NCBI GenBank assembly: GCA_964017235.1
Contig: OZ024929.1
Location: 22,007,464-22,071,463 of the forward strand
Source of the DNA: Sabellastarte sp. h YS-2021
Taxonomy: Eukaryota; Annelida; Polychaeta; Sabellida; Sabellidae
DNA: 64,000 nucleotides
Direction of reading: 5' to 3'
Shown: in pieces, positions 1-11,756 of the stretch
Layout of the letters: every line of letters begins with the position of its first letter
Position numbering within the stretch: position 1 is the first letter of the stretch
Position numbers and translations under genes: made by a program
Notes under the pieces: generated by a model
Databases searched by the model: none
The model's input: the letters and a program-made list of their open reading frames with translations, nothing else
Told to the model about the DNA's origin: nothing

Positions 1-215
1 AATACTTCATCTTTACATGCATTTTCTTTTGCTTAAATATTATTTTCTTTAGTAGAACCTTTATATAACTGGACCTTTGTATAACTAAGACTGCTCTGAA
101 AGTATCCTGATCTATGTACTCTTTCACTACTTCTATATCTGATAGTGTTGGAAATTATTTCTCCAGGTTGTAGGGTACCGGCATCTCTGATGCTATTTTA
201 GTCAAAACTGCCATT
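1..215 (+). repeat. 3' tail of a family C minisatellite element (cut by window start)
   Basis: This stretch matches the tail of the complete family C copy ending near 27360 almost base for base (the ATACTTCATCTTTACATGCAT block, then GAAAGTATCCTGA). It ends with a decayed 3' arm, GGTTGTAGGGTA at 166-177 (intact form GGCTGTGGGGTA), followed at once by the stem-loop GCATC-tct-GATGC at 181-193. The 5' part lies outside the window. Nothing else is seen up to 480. Confidence 0.6.
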
Positions 216-1649
216 GTTTTTATTTTGATAAATTTTACTCCCTGTTAGAAGTTGGGGTATGCAAGAATAAAACATTTTCGGTATCCCAGATTCCGCCTAT
301 TTGGTAGACAATATCTCCCCCTCCAATATTGGCCGATATTGAAATATTTTACATTCATTATATCTATATGCACACAGCCAAATGATTTACCCACTATATA
401 CATAGCTCGTTTCCACAAATAACATGGGTGAAACCCAATATTCCATCAGATTTGCTACCCAATATCAGTCTAACCAATAATTATATCCCCAGACGAAAGT
501 CGGGGATATATTGGAGTCAGGTCAGTCGCGCCGCCGCTGTAGAAATTTCCTTGTGTACGCGATAACTCAAAACGGGTCAGTATTTTTTTTTCAAACTTGG
601 TACACATGTTAAGGGTGCCCAAAGGAAGATCCCTATTTTAAGGTGACCTTAAATTCCAAATAATAAAGAACTTATGGCCACCTTAAGGTCAGAAATTTGA
701 CTTGGCCACTTAGAGCCCTCTATGTCACAAACTGTGAAGCTCATCTTGCTAAAATTTTACCTGAGAACACATTAATATACTCTTAGTACATGTGCCGAAA
801 ATCAAGACTTTACATTGAGGATTAAATTGTGTTTGAGGCCCATAAAGACCCTACTGGGACTTAGGGATTTTTTCCTGTATTTTTCACATATTTTGCCCTA
901 TAATTTGGAAGTGGTAATTCTGATGAGTCTCAAACTGCACTGGATATAACTTTCATATGTAATCTGTGAAAAATTTAAAGGCTGTAGGTTTAACTATAAG
1001 GTCGACTCAAGGTCTCAATATTGTCCACAGAGACCCAATTTATGGACTTTTTGCCACTTTAAAGCACTGTAGCTTTCAAACAATGTCTCTCATCTAAGTG
1101 AAATATCATCTGGGAATATATTGATATGTTTTCCTTATATGTGCCAAACATCTAGGGCTTTAAGAGACATTTAACCTGTGAATGAGGACCTTAAACACCC
1201 TACTCAAGTGATGTTTTTCCACATTTTTCACATATTTTGCCTTTTAACTTTGAAATGGTAAGTCTGAAAAGTCTCAAACTATGTTAGATATAACTCCTAT
1301 ATGTAATCTCCCTCTGTAGAAAATTTAAAGTCTGTAGTTTAAGGTCACTTTAAGGCCTCTAAAATGCCAACAGAGACCCAATTTATAGACTTTTTGCCAC
1401 TTTTAAGCCTATAGCTGTCATACTATATGACTGATAGAACTGAAATCTCGTACGGGAATATATTAATATGTTCTTTTTACATATGCCAAAAATAAAGGTT
1501 TAAATAGACATTTAACCTTCATATGAGGACCCTAAACACCAACCTGAGTGACCCTTTTTGACATTTTTCACTTATTTTGCCCTGTAACTTGGAATTGTAA
1601 GTCTGATAAGTATCATATTGTATTAAATATATTTTCTATATGCAGTATT

Positions 1650-1879
1650 GGGGCCACGGTGGCAGAGTGGTAACACTCCTGCCTTCCACCTCTGAGGCCG
1701 GGATTCGATCCCCGTGACGGCTTTAAGTGGGAAAGCTGGTAGTTGCTTGCCGTTGGTCGGCAGTTTACAGTACACAACCCTAGCGAACTCTATGTACTGG
1801 TTTCCTCTGCCCTTCCAACTACCCGTCGTGATATGACCTGTATAGTGTTGAAAGCGACGTAAAACCCCAAATAAATAAA
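1650..1879 (+). mobile_element. tRNA-derived SINE with 13-bp target duplication
   Basis: The head is tRNA-like: an A-box-like segment (TGGCAGAGTGG) at about 1661 and a B box (GGGATTCGATCCCC) at about 1713. A non-tRNA body ends in GCGACGTAAAACCCCAAATAA. The element is flanked by the perfect 13-bp duplication TATATGCAGTATT (1637-1649 and 1880-1892), which proves retroposition into the family A array. The same body segment (TTTAAGTGGGAAAGCTGG) recurs, diverged, on the minus strand near 35640. Confidence 0.85.
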
Positions 1880-2542
1880 TATATGCAGTATTTGTTTGTA
1901 AAAAATTTAAAGTCTGTGGCTTTGATTTAAGGTCACCTTGAGATCTCTAAAATGTGTACAGTGACCTAGTTTATAGACTAATGGCTCTTTGAAGCCCTGT
2001 AGCTGTCAAACTATGTGACTGATAGAGCTGAAATCTCATCGGGGAATATATTAATCTATTGTTTTAATTTATCAGTGACATTGAAATTTTTCTAAGGAAG
2101 GTCTGCTAAGTTGCCAACTTAAAATTTGAATATTAATAATGTTATGGCTATATTAAGCTTTAAGAAATTGTGTTTTTATTCCTCCGCTCAAGCGTTTTTA
2201 ACTTTTTAAAAGCAAACTGCTTACATACATTAAAACAGGCTGAAGGGACATTTTTATCATCTGGTGAGCTTAAACTGCTAATAGTAATGACATTATAGCC
2301 TACTTACAGTGAAAAAGGGGATTTTCAGCCCTTAACGAGTCCAGTACAATTTAACTTACCTCAGTTAATTTTGATACAGCTCATGCAGTCATGAACACAC
2401 TTCATTTGATAATAACACATATATAAACACAAATTTTAAGTACATTTTACAACACTTTTTTCATGTGGCTTAGTCATTTATAAATCTTGATTATACAATT
2501 TTCCTGTTGGGCACCCCTTATTGATATGTTTGACTTTATTAT

Positions 2543-3973
2543 TATGTCCACCCCCCAGTGCTTGCTTTTTCCGCCGTCCGGCGTCACACTTGGTTTCCAG
2601 ACATTTTAGGCAACAGTTCTTATCCTATCTTTACCAAATTTAGCATGCAGGTTTATTGGGTTAATAGCTTGTATGGGATTGCTTTTGGTGATGATAGCTC
2701 TATAGCTAACTCAGAGTAATAGCTACTTTGCTACTTTTGAGTATCTCTTTGGTTTCCAGACATTTAAGGAATGCTATTAAGCCTTGCTTTCTGAAATTTG
2801 GTATGGAGGTTCATTGGGTTAATAGCTTGTATGTGATTGCTTTTGGGGGGAATTGCTTCATAGATGAGCGAGTAATTAATTAAATAAATGAGTGATTGGC
2901 TATTTTGAGTACTGAAAAAGGCTGAAAAGAGTGATTTCGTCGAAATTTTCGACCCACAGGGTATCTGAGAAATGTACTCTTTGCAATTTTCAAAAGAGTT
3001 TCCCCTCCCCAAAAATGGCGACCATTTTGAATTTTCGAATTTTTGCCCAAAATGGCAAAGCACAAAATTGCTTCTGTCTGCTTAACCGTGCGAGATAGAG
3101 CGATTTCGTCGAAATTATCAAGCAACAGGGTATCTGAGCACTGTACTCTTGGAAATTTAAATAAAATTTTCCCCTCCCCAAAAATGACAGCCATTTTGAA
3201 TTTTCGAATTTTTGCCAAAAATGGCAAAACACAAAATTGCTTCTATCTCCTTAACTGTGTGAGATAGAGGGATTTCGTCAAAATTTTCAACCCACAGGGT
3301 ATCTGAGTAATGTACTCTTCGTAATTTTCAAAAATTTTCCTCTTCCCACATATGGCGGACATATTGAATTTTCGAATTTTTGCCCAAAATGGCAAAACAC
3401 AAAATTGCTTCTATCTACTTACCGTGCGAGATAGAGCGATTTCGTCGAAATTTTCGACCCACAGGGTATCTAAGAAATGTACTCTTGGCAATTTTCAAAA
3501 AATTTTCCCCTCCCCACATATGGCGGCCATTTTGAATTTTCGAATTTTTGCCCAAAATGGAAAAACACAAATTTGCCTTAACCGTGCAAAATAGAGTTAT
3601 TTCGTTGAAATTTTCGACCCATAGGGTATCTAAGAAATGTACTCTTGGCAATTTTCAAAAAATTTTCCTCTTCCCAAAAATGGCGGCCATTTTGAATTTT
3701 CAAATTTTTGCCAAAATAGAAAAACAGAAATTTGCTTCTATCTTCTTAACCGTGCAAAAAGGCATGAAGCTGAAATAATTTACATGTACACTAATAAATA
3801 TTTAAGCATCATTGATATATTTTACAAATGAAACAGGGTCTTGTAAGACTACTGTACAATTTTGGCAAAAGGTTCATGGGGTGGACATTACACATGATAA
3901 TGTGTGTTCTTCTATGCTATCCTGTTTCTATTCATATGTCGCAGCTACTATCAACAGGGCGTCCTATTTCTAG
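2543..3973 (+). mobile_element. Family B element copy 1 (Helentron/HINE-like)
   Basis: It begins TTATGTCCACCCCCC; the second half of the 5' hairpin is lost here but present in copy 2. A leader with GCCGTCCGGCGTCA and a 169-bp tandem array (2915-3770) follow. Near the 3' end the inverted arm GGGGTGGACAT lies at 3878-3888, followed by the perfect stem-loop ACACAT-gata-ATGTGT at 3890-3905. Similarity to copy 2 stops at CTAG (3970-3973) before T. It interrupts family A copy 1, so it inserted later. The many short frames it contains are products of the repeat. Confidence 0.6.
2915..3770 (+). repeat. 169-bp tandem array (family B core)
   Basis: About five units carry GATTTCGTCGAAATTTTC, GACCCACAGGGTATCT and the odd palindrome AAAATGGC-G-GCCATTTT. 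The same monomer forms the arrays at 12180-13245 and, about a fifth diverged by eye, at 7500-8473. Confidence 0.85.
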
Positions 3974-5255
3974 TTGCTAATATTAGATTAACCAAGCCTT
4001 TTGGGGGCAAATTTGTAAAATGGATACTAAATCAACCATTGATTATTTCTGAGTATTTTTTACCCCTTTTACATACATTAGAGTGTACGGGGATTTCATT
4101 GGTAGCCATGAAGTTATTTCAGTTGATAATCACACATTTATAAATTCCAATTTTAAGTACAGTATCTCTTATCCAACACTTTGTTCTTGTGGCTTAATAA
4201 TTTATAAATCTGAATATATAATTTTCCTGTCGGGAATTCCTCATTGATATTTATTTGATTTTTTATTGCTTTAGCTCTATAAATTGTCATTGATATTAAA
4301 ATCCTTCAAAGGAAAGCCCTGTCTACTTTCAATATATTAATGATATTATGGCTATCTTACACTTTAAAAATGGTGTTTTTATCCCTATGCACACTGAGTT
4401 TTTAAACATTTGAAAATCAAAATTGTTACCCCTATTAAAATTGCCAAAGAGGAATACTCTTCATTTGTGGTCACCTTGAAGTCCCATTAGAACTAATTTC
4501 ACTTCAGTCACTTAATAGTCACACATGTATAAATTCCCAATTATACAACATAATATAACACTTTTTCTGATTTTTATAAACAGATCTTTGGGGATAAGTT
4601 GTGCAAATTGCATATAGATTGGAGCATTGAGACAGCTACAGAAGAAAAACACTATTCACAACACCCACTGAGCCATATTGTTCAATTGTTATCTATATTT
4701 ATTGACACAGTGTCAGAAAGAGATGTGGGGGAGGAGAGGGGGACTTCATTACCTAATAAAACAAAGGGGACGGAGGACTGAGATTGTGTTGCATATGCAA
4801 TGTATATGGACCACATATATAGGTAATGAGGAACTGAGTAACTGAAAAACAGTGCAAATTCTAAAAATAATATAACAAAATAATACTATAAATAATATTT
4901 TTTTTAAAATAATGTTTTATTTGCCTACAAATATAGAAACAGATAAGCTCTCTTGGGATTATTAATTTAGAATGGACATTCAATCATCAATCATTTAAAT
5001 ACTTTGAAAATAGGTTCAGCGTTATCATTGCATAAAGATTGAAAATATGATATGTACAATAATTTTTGTTTTAGTTGAGTTATGTATTCGACGTCTGGGG
5101 ATACACCATTTTCCTTGGAAAATAAAATCATAGTAGACTGAAGTACTGAAGTTCATATATTAGTGGGTAATTGTGTTTTCCTAATATTTATGGCATACAG
5201 CAAATGGCTTCCATCAAAAATTCCCAATCAAAACCTGTGGCATGAGTGATGACCT
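3974..5255 (+). repeat. Right-hand part of family A copy 1
   Basis: AT-rich sequence homologous to 29600-30870 of the second family A copy. A block with TGTTCTTGTGGCTTAATAAT and AATTTTCCTGT also occurs around 2460-2510, so this tail module is itself duplicated. From about 4780 the two copies align well (GGACCACATATATAGG). No gene is visible; the 60-codon frame at 4599-4781 has no recognisable motif. Confidence 0.5.
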
Positions 5256-5734
5256 GTCTGGGGATATGTTGGCGCCGAGTTGGCCCAATCTAGTTAATTA
5301 AGCGTCCCTGAAAAGGGCGCTTATTTGGTTTCGAGTCAGTTTCCTTGCCGCCGCCGCATTATGGTCTACCTTGAATATTACACCCTTATTATTGGAGGCT
5401 TTTTAACCATATTTGGCAGTTATATACCTTAGGTGTGGGAAAATTTTTCCACATGCTTAAATTTGACCTTTCATCTTTATCAAGGTCACATGATCAAAAA
5501 TAGTTTTTTCGGGTACACCCGCCCGTCATCGCAGTTCAAGAAAATCTACTGACCGCAGAGGCTTGTAACTTCATACATGTGTTCATACTATCAAAAACGC
5601 GAGCTGATTAGATTTTGGGAGCAATCCGATGAAAATTGACCGATTTATGGGCGATTTTCTCACAGGTACCAATCAGAAAGCTTAAAATTCATGTGAACCC
5701 CCCTATTATCTTCTTAAGTATTGCATTTAGAGCC

Positions 5735-7119
5735 ATAAAATGTATTGGGAGGTAGTAGGAAACCATATGTGGAGAGTTTAGAAAGCAAGTCAAATTTCCC
5801 CTACGACCCCCCTGTGGGGGCCAAACTGGGGTCATAAAAGAGCCAATTTCGTCTTTTTCCCTTATATCTCCTTTATTCTTGCTTCTACAGCTTTAGAATT
5901 AAGAGGTATTGGGAAACCATATGTGAAAAGTCAAGATAGCAGGTCAGATTTACCCCCAGACCCCGCCTTATGGGTCAAACTGGGGCGCATAAAATAGCCG
6001 ATTTTGTGTTTGTGCCTTATATCTCCTTTATTCTTGCTTTTAGAATTTTACAATGTACAAATGTATTAAGATGTATTGGGAAACCGTATGTGAAGAGTCT
6101 AGATAGCCGGTCAGATTTACCCCTGGACCCCCCCTTACGGGTCAAACTGGGGTCATAAAATCGCCTATTTTGTGTTTTTGTCTTTTATCACTTTTATTCA
6201 TCCTTTTACAACTTTAGAATGCATTAAAAGGTATTGGAAAACCTTATGTGAAGAGTCTAGATAGCTGGTCAGATTTACCCCTGGACCCCCCCTTACGGGT
6301 CAAACTGGGGTCATAAAATCACCTATTTTGTGTTTTTGTCTTTTATCACTTTTATTCTTCCTTTTACAACTTTAGAATGCATTAAGAGGTATTGGGAAAC
6401 CATATGTGAAGAGTCTAGATAGCTGGTCAGATTTACCCCTGGACCCCCCCTTACGGGTCAAACTGGGGTCATAAAATGGCCGATTTTGTGTTTTTGCCTT
6501 ATATCTCCTTTATTTTTGATTTTAGAGTTTAGAATGTATTAAGAGGTATTGGGAAACCTTATGTGAAAAGTCTCGATTTACCTCCGGATCCCCCCTTATG
6601 GGTCAAACTGGGGTGATAAAATAGCCGATTTTGTGTTTTGGCCTTTTATCTCCTTTATTCTTGCTTTCACAGCTTTAGAATGTATTAAGAGGTATTGGGA
6701 AACTTTATGTGATGAGTCTAGATAGCTGGTCAGATTTACCCCCGGATCACCCCCCATGGGTCAAACTGTGGGTCGTAAAATAGCCGATTTGGTGTTTTTA
6801 CCTCTTATCTCCTTTATTCTTGCTTTTAGAGTTTTAGAATATATTAAGAGGTATTGGAAACCTTATGTGATGAGTCTAGATAGCTGGTCAGATTTACCCC
6901 CGGATCACCGCTTATGGGTCAAACTGGGGTCATAAAATAGCCGATTTTGTGTTTTTGCCTTTTATCTCCTTTGTTCTTGCTTTTAGAGCTTTAGAATGTA
7001 TTAAGAGGTGTTGGGAAACCTTATGTGAAGAGGCTAGATAGCCGGTCACATTTACCCCCGACCCCCCCTTATGGATCAAACTGGGGTCATGAAATAGCCA
7101 ATTTTGTGTTTTTGTCTTT
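5735..7119 (+). repeat. 158-bp tandem array
   Basis: The landmark GTCAAACTGGGGTCATAAAA recurs at 5974, 6141, 6299, 6457, 6602, 6760, 6918 and 7075. Spacing is mostly 158 bp, with one 145-bp and one 167-bp unit. It forms the core of family D copy 1; single units also occur at 11365-11552 and 33427-33480. Confidence 0.9.
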
Positions 7120-7499
7120 AGTTATATCTATTTAAGCGTCCCGCAAGGGACGCTTGTTTGTGTATGGGAGAGCTTCCGGCTCCGCCGGCTCCGCATTTTG
7201 TTTTCCTTATAACTCTGTAACCGTTAGGCGGATTCTTTTCAAATTTGGCAGGTTTAGGCAGTATCCTTGGGGAATTTTTTTGAATATGCTGCAGTGACAT
7301 TTCAACCAATCAGAGAGGTCACATGACCAAAAATGTCTTTTTTCGATGGGGAAGCTTGTCCGGATGATAACTTGAAAGGAATTTTATCAATTCACCTGAA
7401 ACTTGGCAAATACATTCATTCTATTAAAATCTGGAAATCATTAGATTTTGGCATTGATTGGTCAAGAAATGGCCGAGTAATTAATGATTAATTAATCAT

Positions 7500-8473
7500 T
7501 ACGAATTTTCCAAATAAGGAAAACACAAAAATGCTTATATCTCGAAAACCGTGCTAGAATAGCTAGATAGAGCGATTTCGACGAAATTTTTGACCCACAG
7601 GGTATCTCTGCGGAGTAGTTTTCCCAATTTTCAAAAAATTTTTGTCTCGCCCAAAATGGCGGCCATTTTGAATTTTCGAAATTTTCGCAAAAATTGCAAA
7701 ACACAAAAATGCTTATATCTCAAAAACCGTGCTAGATAGAGCAATTTCGACAAAATTTTTGACCCGCAGGATATGTCTGCGGAGTACTTTTCCCAATTTT
7801 GAAAAAATTTTTGTCTCGCCAAAAATGGCGGCCATTTTGAATTTTCGAATTTTTCGCAAAAATTGCAAAACATAAAAATGCTTATATCTCGAAAACCCTG
7901 CTAGATAGAGCGATTTCGACGAAATTTTTGACCCACAGGGTATATCTGCAGAGTAGCCATGCCAATTTTCAAAAAAATTTTATCTCGCCAAAAATGGCGG
8001 CCATTTTGAATTTTCGAATTTTTCGCAAAAATTGCAAAACATAAAAATGCTTATATCTCAAAAACCCTGCTAGATAGAGCGATTTCGACGAAATTTTTGA
8101 CCCACAGGTTATCTCTGCAGAGTAACCATGCCAATTTTCAAACAAAAAATTTCTCGCAAAAAATGGCGGCCATTTTGAATTTTCGAATTTTTCGCAAAAT
8201 TGCAAAACACAAAAATGCTTATATCTCGAAAACCGTGCTAGATAGAACGATTTCGACGAAATTTTTGACCCACTGGGTATCTCTGCAGAGTAGCCATGCC
8301 AATTTTCAAAAAAATTTTATCTTGCCAAAAATGGCGGCCATTTTGAATTTTCGAATTTTTGTGCAAAAATTGCAAAACACAAAAATGCTAATATTTCGAA
8401 AACCGTGCTACATAGAGCGATTTCGACAAAATTTTTTATCTTCAGGGTATCTCTGCAGAGCAGCTATCCCAAA
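7500..8473 (+). repeat. 169-bp tandem array (family D copy 2, left block)
   Basis: Units with AAATGGCGGCC at 7654, 7823 and 7992 are exactly 169 bp apart. It is the same monomer as in family B but uses TCGACGAAATTTTT and CTTATATCTCGAAAACCGTG. The apparent 70-140 codon frames on both strands are repeat artefacts. Confidence 0.85.
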
Positions 8474-10864
8474 GAGCTTTCACTTGGTGAAGTTTCAGAC
8501 CCATAGCTAATTGCTCACCTACTCAAAAAGAGTAAATGCGAATTACCTCTAAAAGTATTGCAGATGGCCAATTTTTCTCAAATAACTCATTCACCTACTT
8601 TTGGAAGAGCTTTCACATGGTGAAGTTTCAGACCCATAGCCAATTACTCACCTACTCAAAATGAGTAAATGCGAATTATCTCTAAAAGTATTGCAGATAG
8701 CCAATTTTTCTCAAATAACTCATTCACCTACTTTTGGGAGAGCTTTCACATGGTGAAGTTTCAGACCCATAGCTAATTATTTACCTACTCAAAATGAGTA
8801 AATGCTAATTATCTGTAAAAGTATTGCGGATACCCAATTTTTATCAAATAACTCATTCATCTACTTGTGGGAGAGCTTTCACATGGTGAAGTTTCAGACC
8901 CATAGCTAATTACTCACCTACTCAAAATGAGTAAATGCGAATTATCTCTAAAAGTATTGCAGATAGCCAATTTTTCTCAAATAACTCATTCACCTACTTT
9001 TGGGAGAGCTTTCACTCTGTGAAGTTTCAGACCCATAGCTAATTACTCACCTACTCAAAATGAGTAAATGCGAATTATCTCTAAAAGTATTGCAGATAGC
9101 CAATTTTTCTCAAATAACTCATTCACCTACTTTTGGGAGAGCTTTCACTTGGTGAAGTTTCAGACCCATAGCTAATTACTCACCTACTCAAAATGAGTAA
9201 ATGCGAATTATCTCTAAAAGTATTGCAGATAGCCAATTTTTGTCAAATTAATCATTCACCTACTTTTGGGAGAGCTTTTACTTGGTGAAGTTTCAGACCC
9301 ATAGCTAATTACTCACCTACTCAAAATGAGTAAATGCGAATTATCTCTAAAAGTATTGCAGATAGCCAATTTTTCTCAAATAACTCATTCACCTACTTTT
9401 GGGAGAGCTTTCACTCTGTGAAGTTTCAGACCCATAGCTAATTACTCACCTACTCAAAATGAGTAAATGCGAATTATCTCTAAAAGTATTGCAGATAGCC
9501 AATTTTTGTCAAATAAGTCATTCACCTACTTTTGGCAGAGCTTTCACATGGTGAAGTTTCAGACCCATAGCTAATTACTCACCTACTGAAAATGAGTAAA
9601 TGTGAATTATCTCTAAAAGTATTGCAGATAGCCAATTTTTCTCAAATAACTCATTCACCTACTTTTGGGAGAGCTTTCACTTGGTGAAGTTTCAGACCCA
9701 TAGCTAATTACTCACCTACTCAAAATGAGTAAATGCGAATTATCTCTAAAAGTATTGCAGATAGCCAATTTTTCTCAAATAACTCATTCACCTACTTTTG
9801 GGAGAGCTTTCACTTGGTGAAGTTTCAGACCCATAGCTAATTACTCACCTACTCAAAATGAGTAAATGCGAATTATCTCTAAAAGTATTGCAGATAGCCA
9901 GTTTTTCTCAAATTAATCATTCACCTACTTTTGGGAGAGCTTTCACTCTGTGAAGTTTCAGACCCATAGCTAATTACTCACCTACTCAAAATGAGTAAAT
10001 GCGAATTATCTCTAAAAGTATTGCAGATAGCCAATTTTTCTCAAATAACTCATTCACCTACTTTTGGGAGAGCTTTCACTTCGTGAAGTTTCAGACCCAT
10101 AGCTAATTACTCACCTACTCAAAATGAGTAAATGCGAATTATCTCTAAAAGTATTGCAGATAGCCAATTTTTCTCAAATTAATCATTCACCTACTTTTGG
10201 GAGAGCTTTCACTTGGTGAAGTTTCAGACCCATAGCTAATTACTCGTCTACTCAAAATGAGTAAATGCGAATTATCTCTAAAAGTATTGCAGATAGCCAA
10301 TTTTTCTCAAATAACTCATTCACCTACTTTTGGGAGAGCTTTTACTTGGTGAAGTTTCAGACCCATAGCAAATTACTCACCTACTCAAAATGAGTAAATG
10401 CGAATTATCTCTAAAAGTATTGCAGATAGCCAATTTTTCTCAAATAACTCATTCACCTACTTTTGGCAGAGCTTTCACTCTGTGAAGTTTCAGACCCATA
10501 GCTATTTATTCACCTCAAAATGAGTAAATGCTAATTATCTGTAAAAGTATTGCGGATACCCAATTTTTATCAAATACTCATTCATCTACTTGTGGGAGAG
10601 CTTTCACATGGTGAAGTTTCAGACCCATAGCTAATTATTCACCTACTCAAAATGAGTAAATGCGAATTATCTCTAAAAGTATTGCAGATAGCCAATTTTT
10701 CTCAAATAACTCATTCACCTACTTTTGGGAGAGCTTTCACTTGGTGAAGTTTCAGACCCATAGATAATTATTCACCTACTCAAAATGAGTAAATGTGAAT
10801 TATCTCTTAATAGTATTGCAGATAGCCAATTTTTCTCAAATAACTAATTCACCTACTTTTGGAA
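8474..10864 (+). repeat. 133-bp tandem satellite, about 18 units
   Basis: GAGCTTTCAC recurs at 8474, 8607, 9006, 9139 and so on, at 133-bp steps. The unit contains GAAGTTTCAGACCCATAGC, a small inverted motif ACTC-aaaat-GAGT, and GTATTGCAGATAGCCAA. Most units are nearly identical. Edge units and one unit near 10500 (small deletion) are more diverged, the usual sign of homogenisation from the centre. Confidence 0.95.
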
Positions 10865-10929
10865 GACCTTTCACACACGAAAATGAAAAATTGTGAATAT
10901 CTCGGAAAAGCTATTTCTTCTGCTTTAAT

Positions 10930-11225
10930 GCTCGGCGGGAGATACACACCACGGCAGTGGTCTTGGCAAAAATTTTTGTCTCCCCAAAAATGGTGGCCAT
11001 TTTGAATTTTCAAAGTTTTTGCAAAACACAAAAATGCTTATATCTCGAAAACCGTGCTATATGGAGTGAACTCAACAAAATTTTGGACCTGCTGGGCATC
11101 TCTGCAGAGTAGCCATGCCAATTTTCAAAATATTTTTGTCTCGCCAAATATAGCGGACATTTTTAATTTTTTTATTTTTTGCAAAACACAAAAATGCTTA
11201 TATCTTGAAAACCGTGCTAGATAGA
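10930..11225 (+). repeat. 169-bp monomer remnants right of the 133-bp array
   Basis: Two diverged units (AAAATGGTGGCCATTTT near 10986; ATATCTCGAAAACCGTGC) match the block at 7500-8473. The 133-bp satellite therefore sits between two halves of a 169-bp array. Confidence 0.75.
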
Positions 11226-11337
11226 GCAGACTGCGCTGACTTTGGTTGCCACAACAGTATAAGGCTAGAAACGAAGCATTTTCTTAATACTTTAGCACTC
11301 ACCTTTATATCCTTTTCGGGACGCTTTGTTTTTGCTA

Positions 11338-11364
11338 CCCCCCCCCCCCCCCCCCCCCCCCCCC
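11338..11364 (+). repeat. Poly-C tract, 27 bases
   Basis: An uninterrupted run of C at the 3' stem-loop position of family D copy 2, just before the 158-bp array resumes. It is able to form i-motif and G-quadruplex structures. The length may be imprecise for technical reasons. Confidence 0.9.
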
Positions 11365-11552
11365 ATGGGTCGAATTGCGGTCATAACATACCCGAATTTG
11401 TGTTTTTGCCTTACATCTACTTTAGTCTTGCTTCTACAGCTTATTAAGAGGTATTGGGAAACCTTTTGTGAAGAGTCTAGATAGCCGGTCAGATTTACCC
11501 TCTGACCCTCCCTTATGGGTCAAACTGGGGTCATAAAATAGCCGATTTTCAA
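11365..11552 (+). repeat. 158-bp array resumes
   Basis: About 1.2 units of the family D copy 1 monomer (GGTCGAATTGCGGTCATAAC; GGTCAAACTGGGGTCATAAAA near 11518). They continue the array interrupted at about 7120. AT-rich tail sequence without a gene follows to 11756. Confidence 0.75.
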
Positions 11553-11756
11553 TTATATCTAAATAGAAATGAGCATTATTCATAAGATATAAATAGGCTT
11601 GTGGGAACATTGACCTTTTATTTACTCATTGGGATAGATGTGGTCACAGCATTGTGTCATAAACTTCTTGCCTTTCCAAAGGCTTAAATTTTACTATGCC
11701 TTTTTCTAAAATGTATATGACATTTATAAAGCACTGTTACTCTTTAATTAAGTAGT

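Larger units (their letters stand above)
481..5296 (+). mobile_element. Family A element copy 1 (Helentron/HINE-like, interrupted)
   Basis: The 5' end is a hairpin at 483-509 with arms ATATCCCCAGAC and GTCGGGGATAT. A CpG-rich leader (cgcgccgccgc) and a degenerate array of about 345-350 bp units follow; the same phrase recurs at 1051 and 1394. Near the 3' end the hairpin arm returns inverted, GTCTGGGGATAT at 5256-5267, followed by the stem-loop TTGG-c-GCC-gagtt-GGC-CCAA at 5269-5288 and TCTAGTT. A second copy at 27729-30910 confirms both ends. This copy is longer because a SINE and a family B element sit inside it. It carries no coding capacity. By structure it is a non-autonomous rolling-circle (Helentron-type) element; the superfamily is inferred from the ends, not from a transposase. 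Confidence 0.6.
7132..11337 (+). mobile_element. Family D element copy 2, nested in copy 1
   Basis: A perfect 22-bp hairpin at 7134-7155 has arms AAGCGTCCC and GGGACGCTT and loop GCAA. The leader contains ATAACTCTGTAACCGTTAGG. The core comprises a 169-bp array, a 133-bp array, then 169-bp remnants. The inverted arm GGGACGCTT lies at 11318-11326. The expected stem-loop (GTTTTTG...) is cut after its first stem by a 27-base poly-C run. It shares ends with copy 1 but has a completely different central array. Confidence 0.6.

Noticed and set aside
2764-3831. Many overlapping 60-115 codon frames on both strands rich in NFRIFAKNGKTQ / FGKNSKIQNGRHFWG
   Set aside because: They follow the 169-bp tandem repeat and recur in three phases at 7500-8470 and 12180-13250; they are translations of a satellite, not a protein family.
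8474-10864. Regularly spaced repeat reminiscent of a CRISPR array
   Set aside because: The 133-bp units are contiguous with no unique spacers, and the sequence is animal nuclear DNA.
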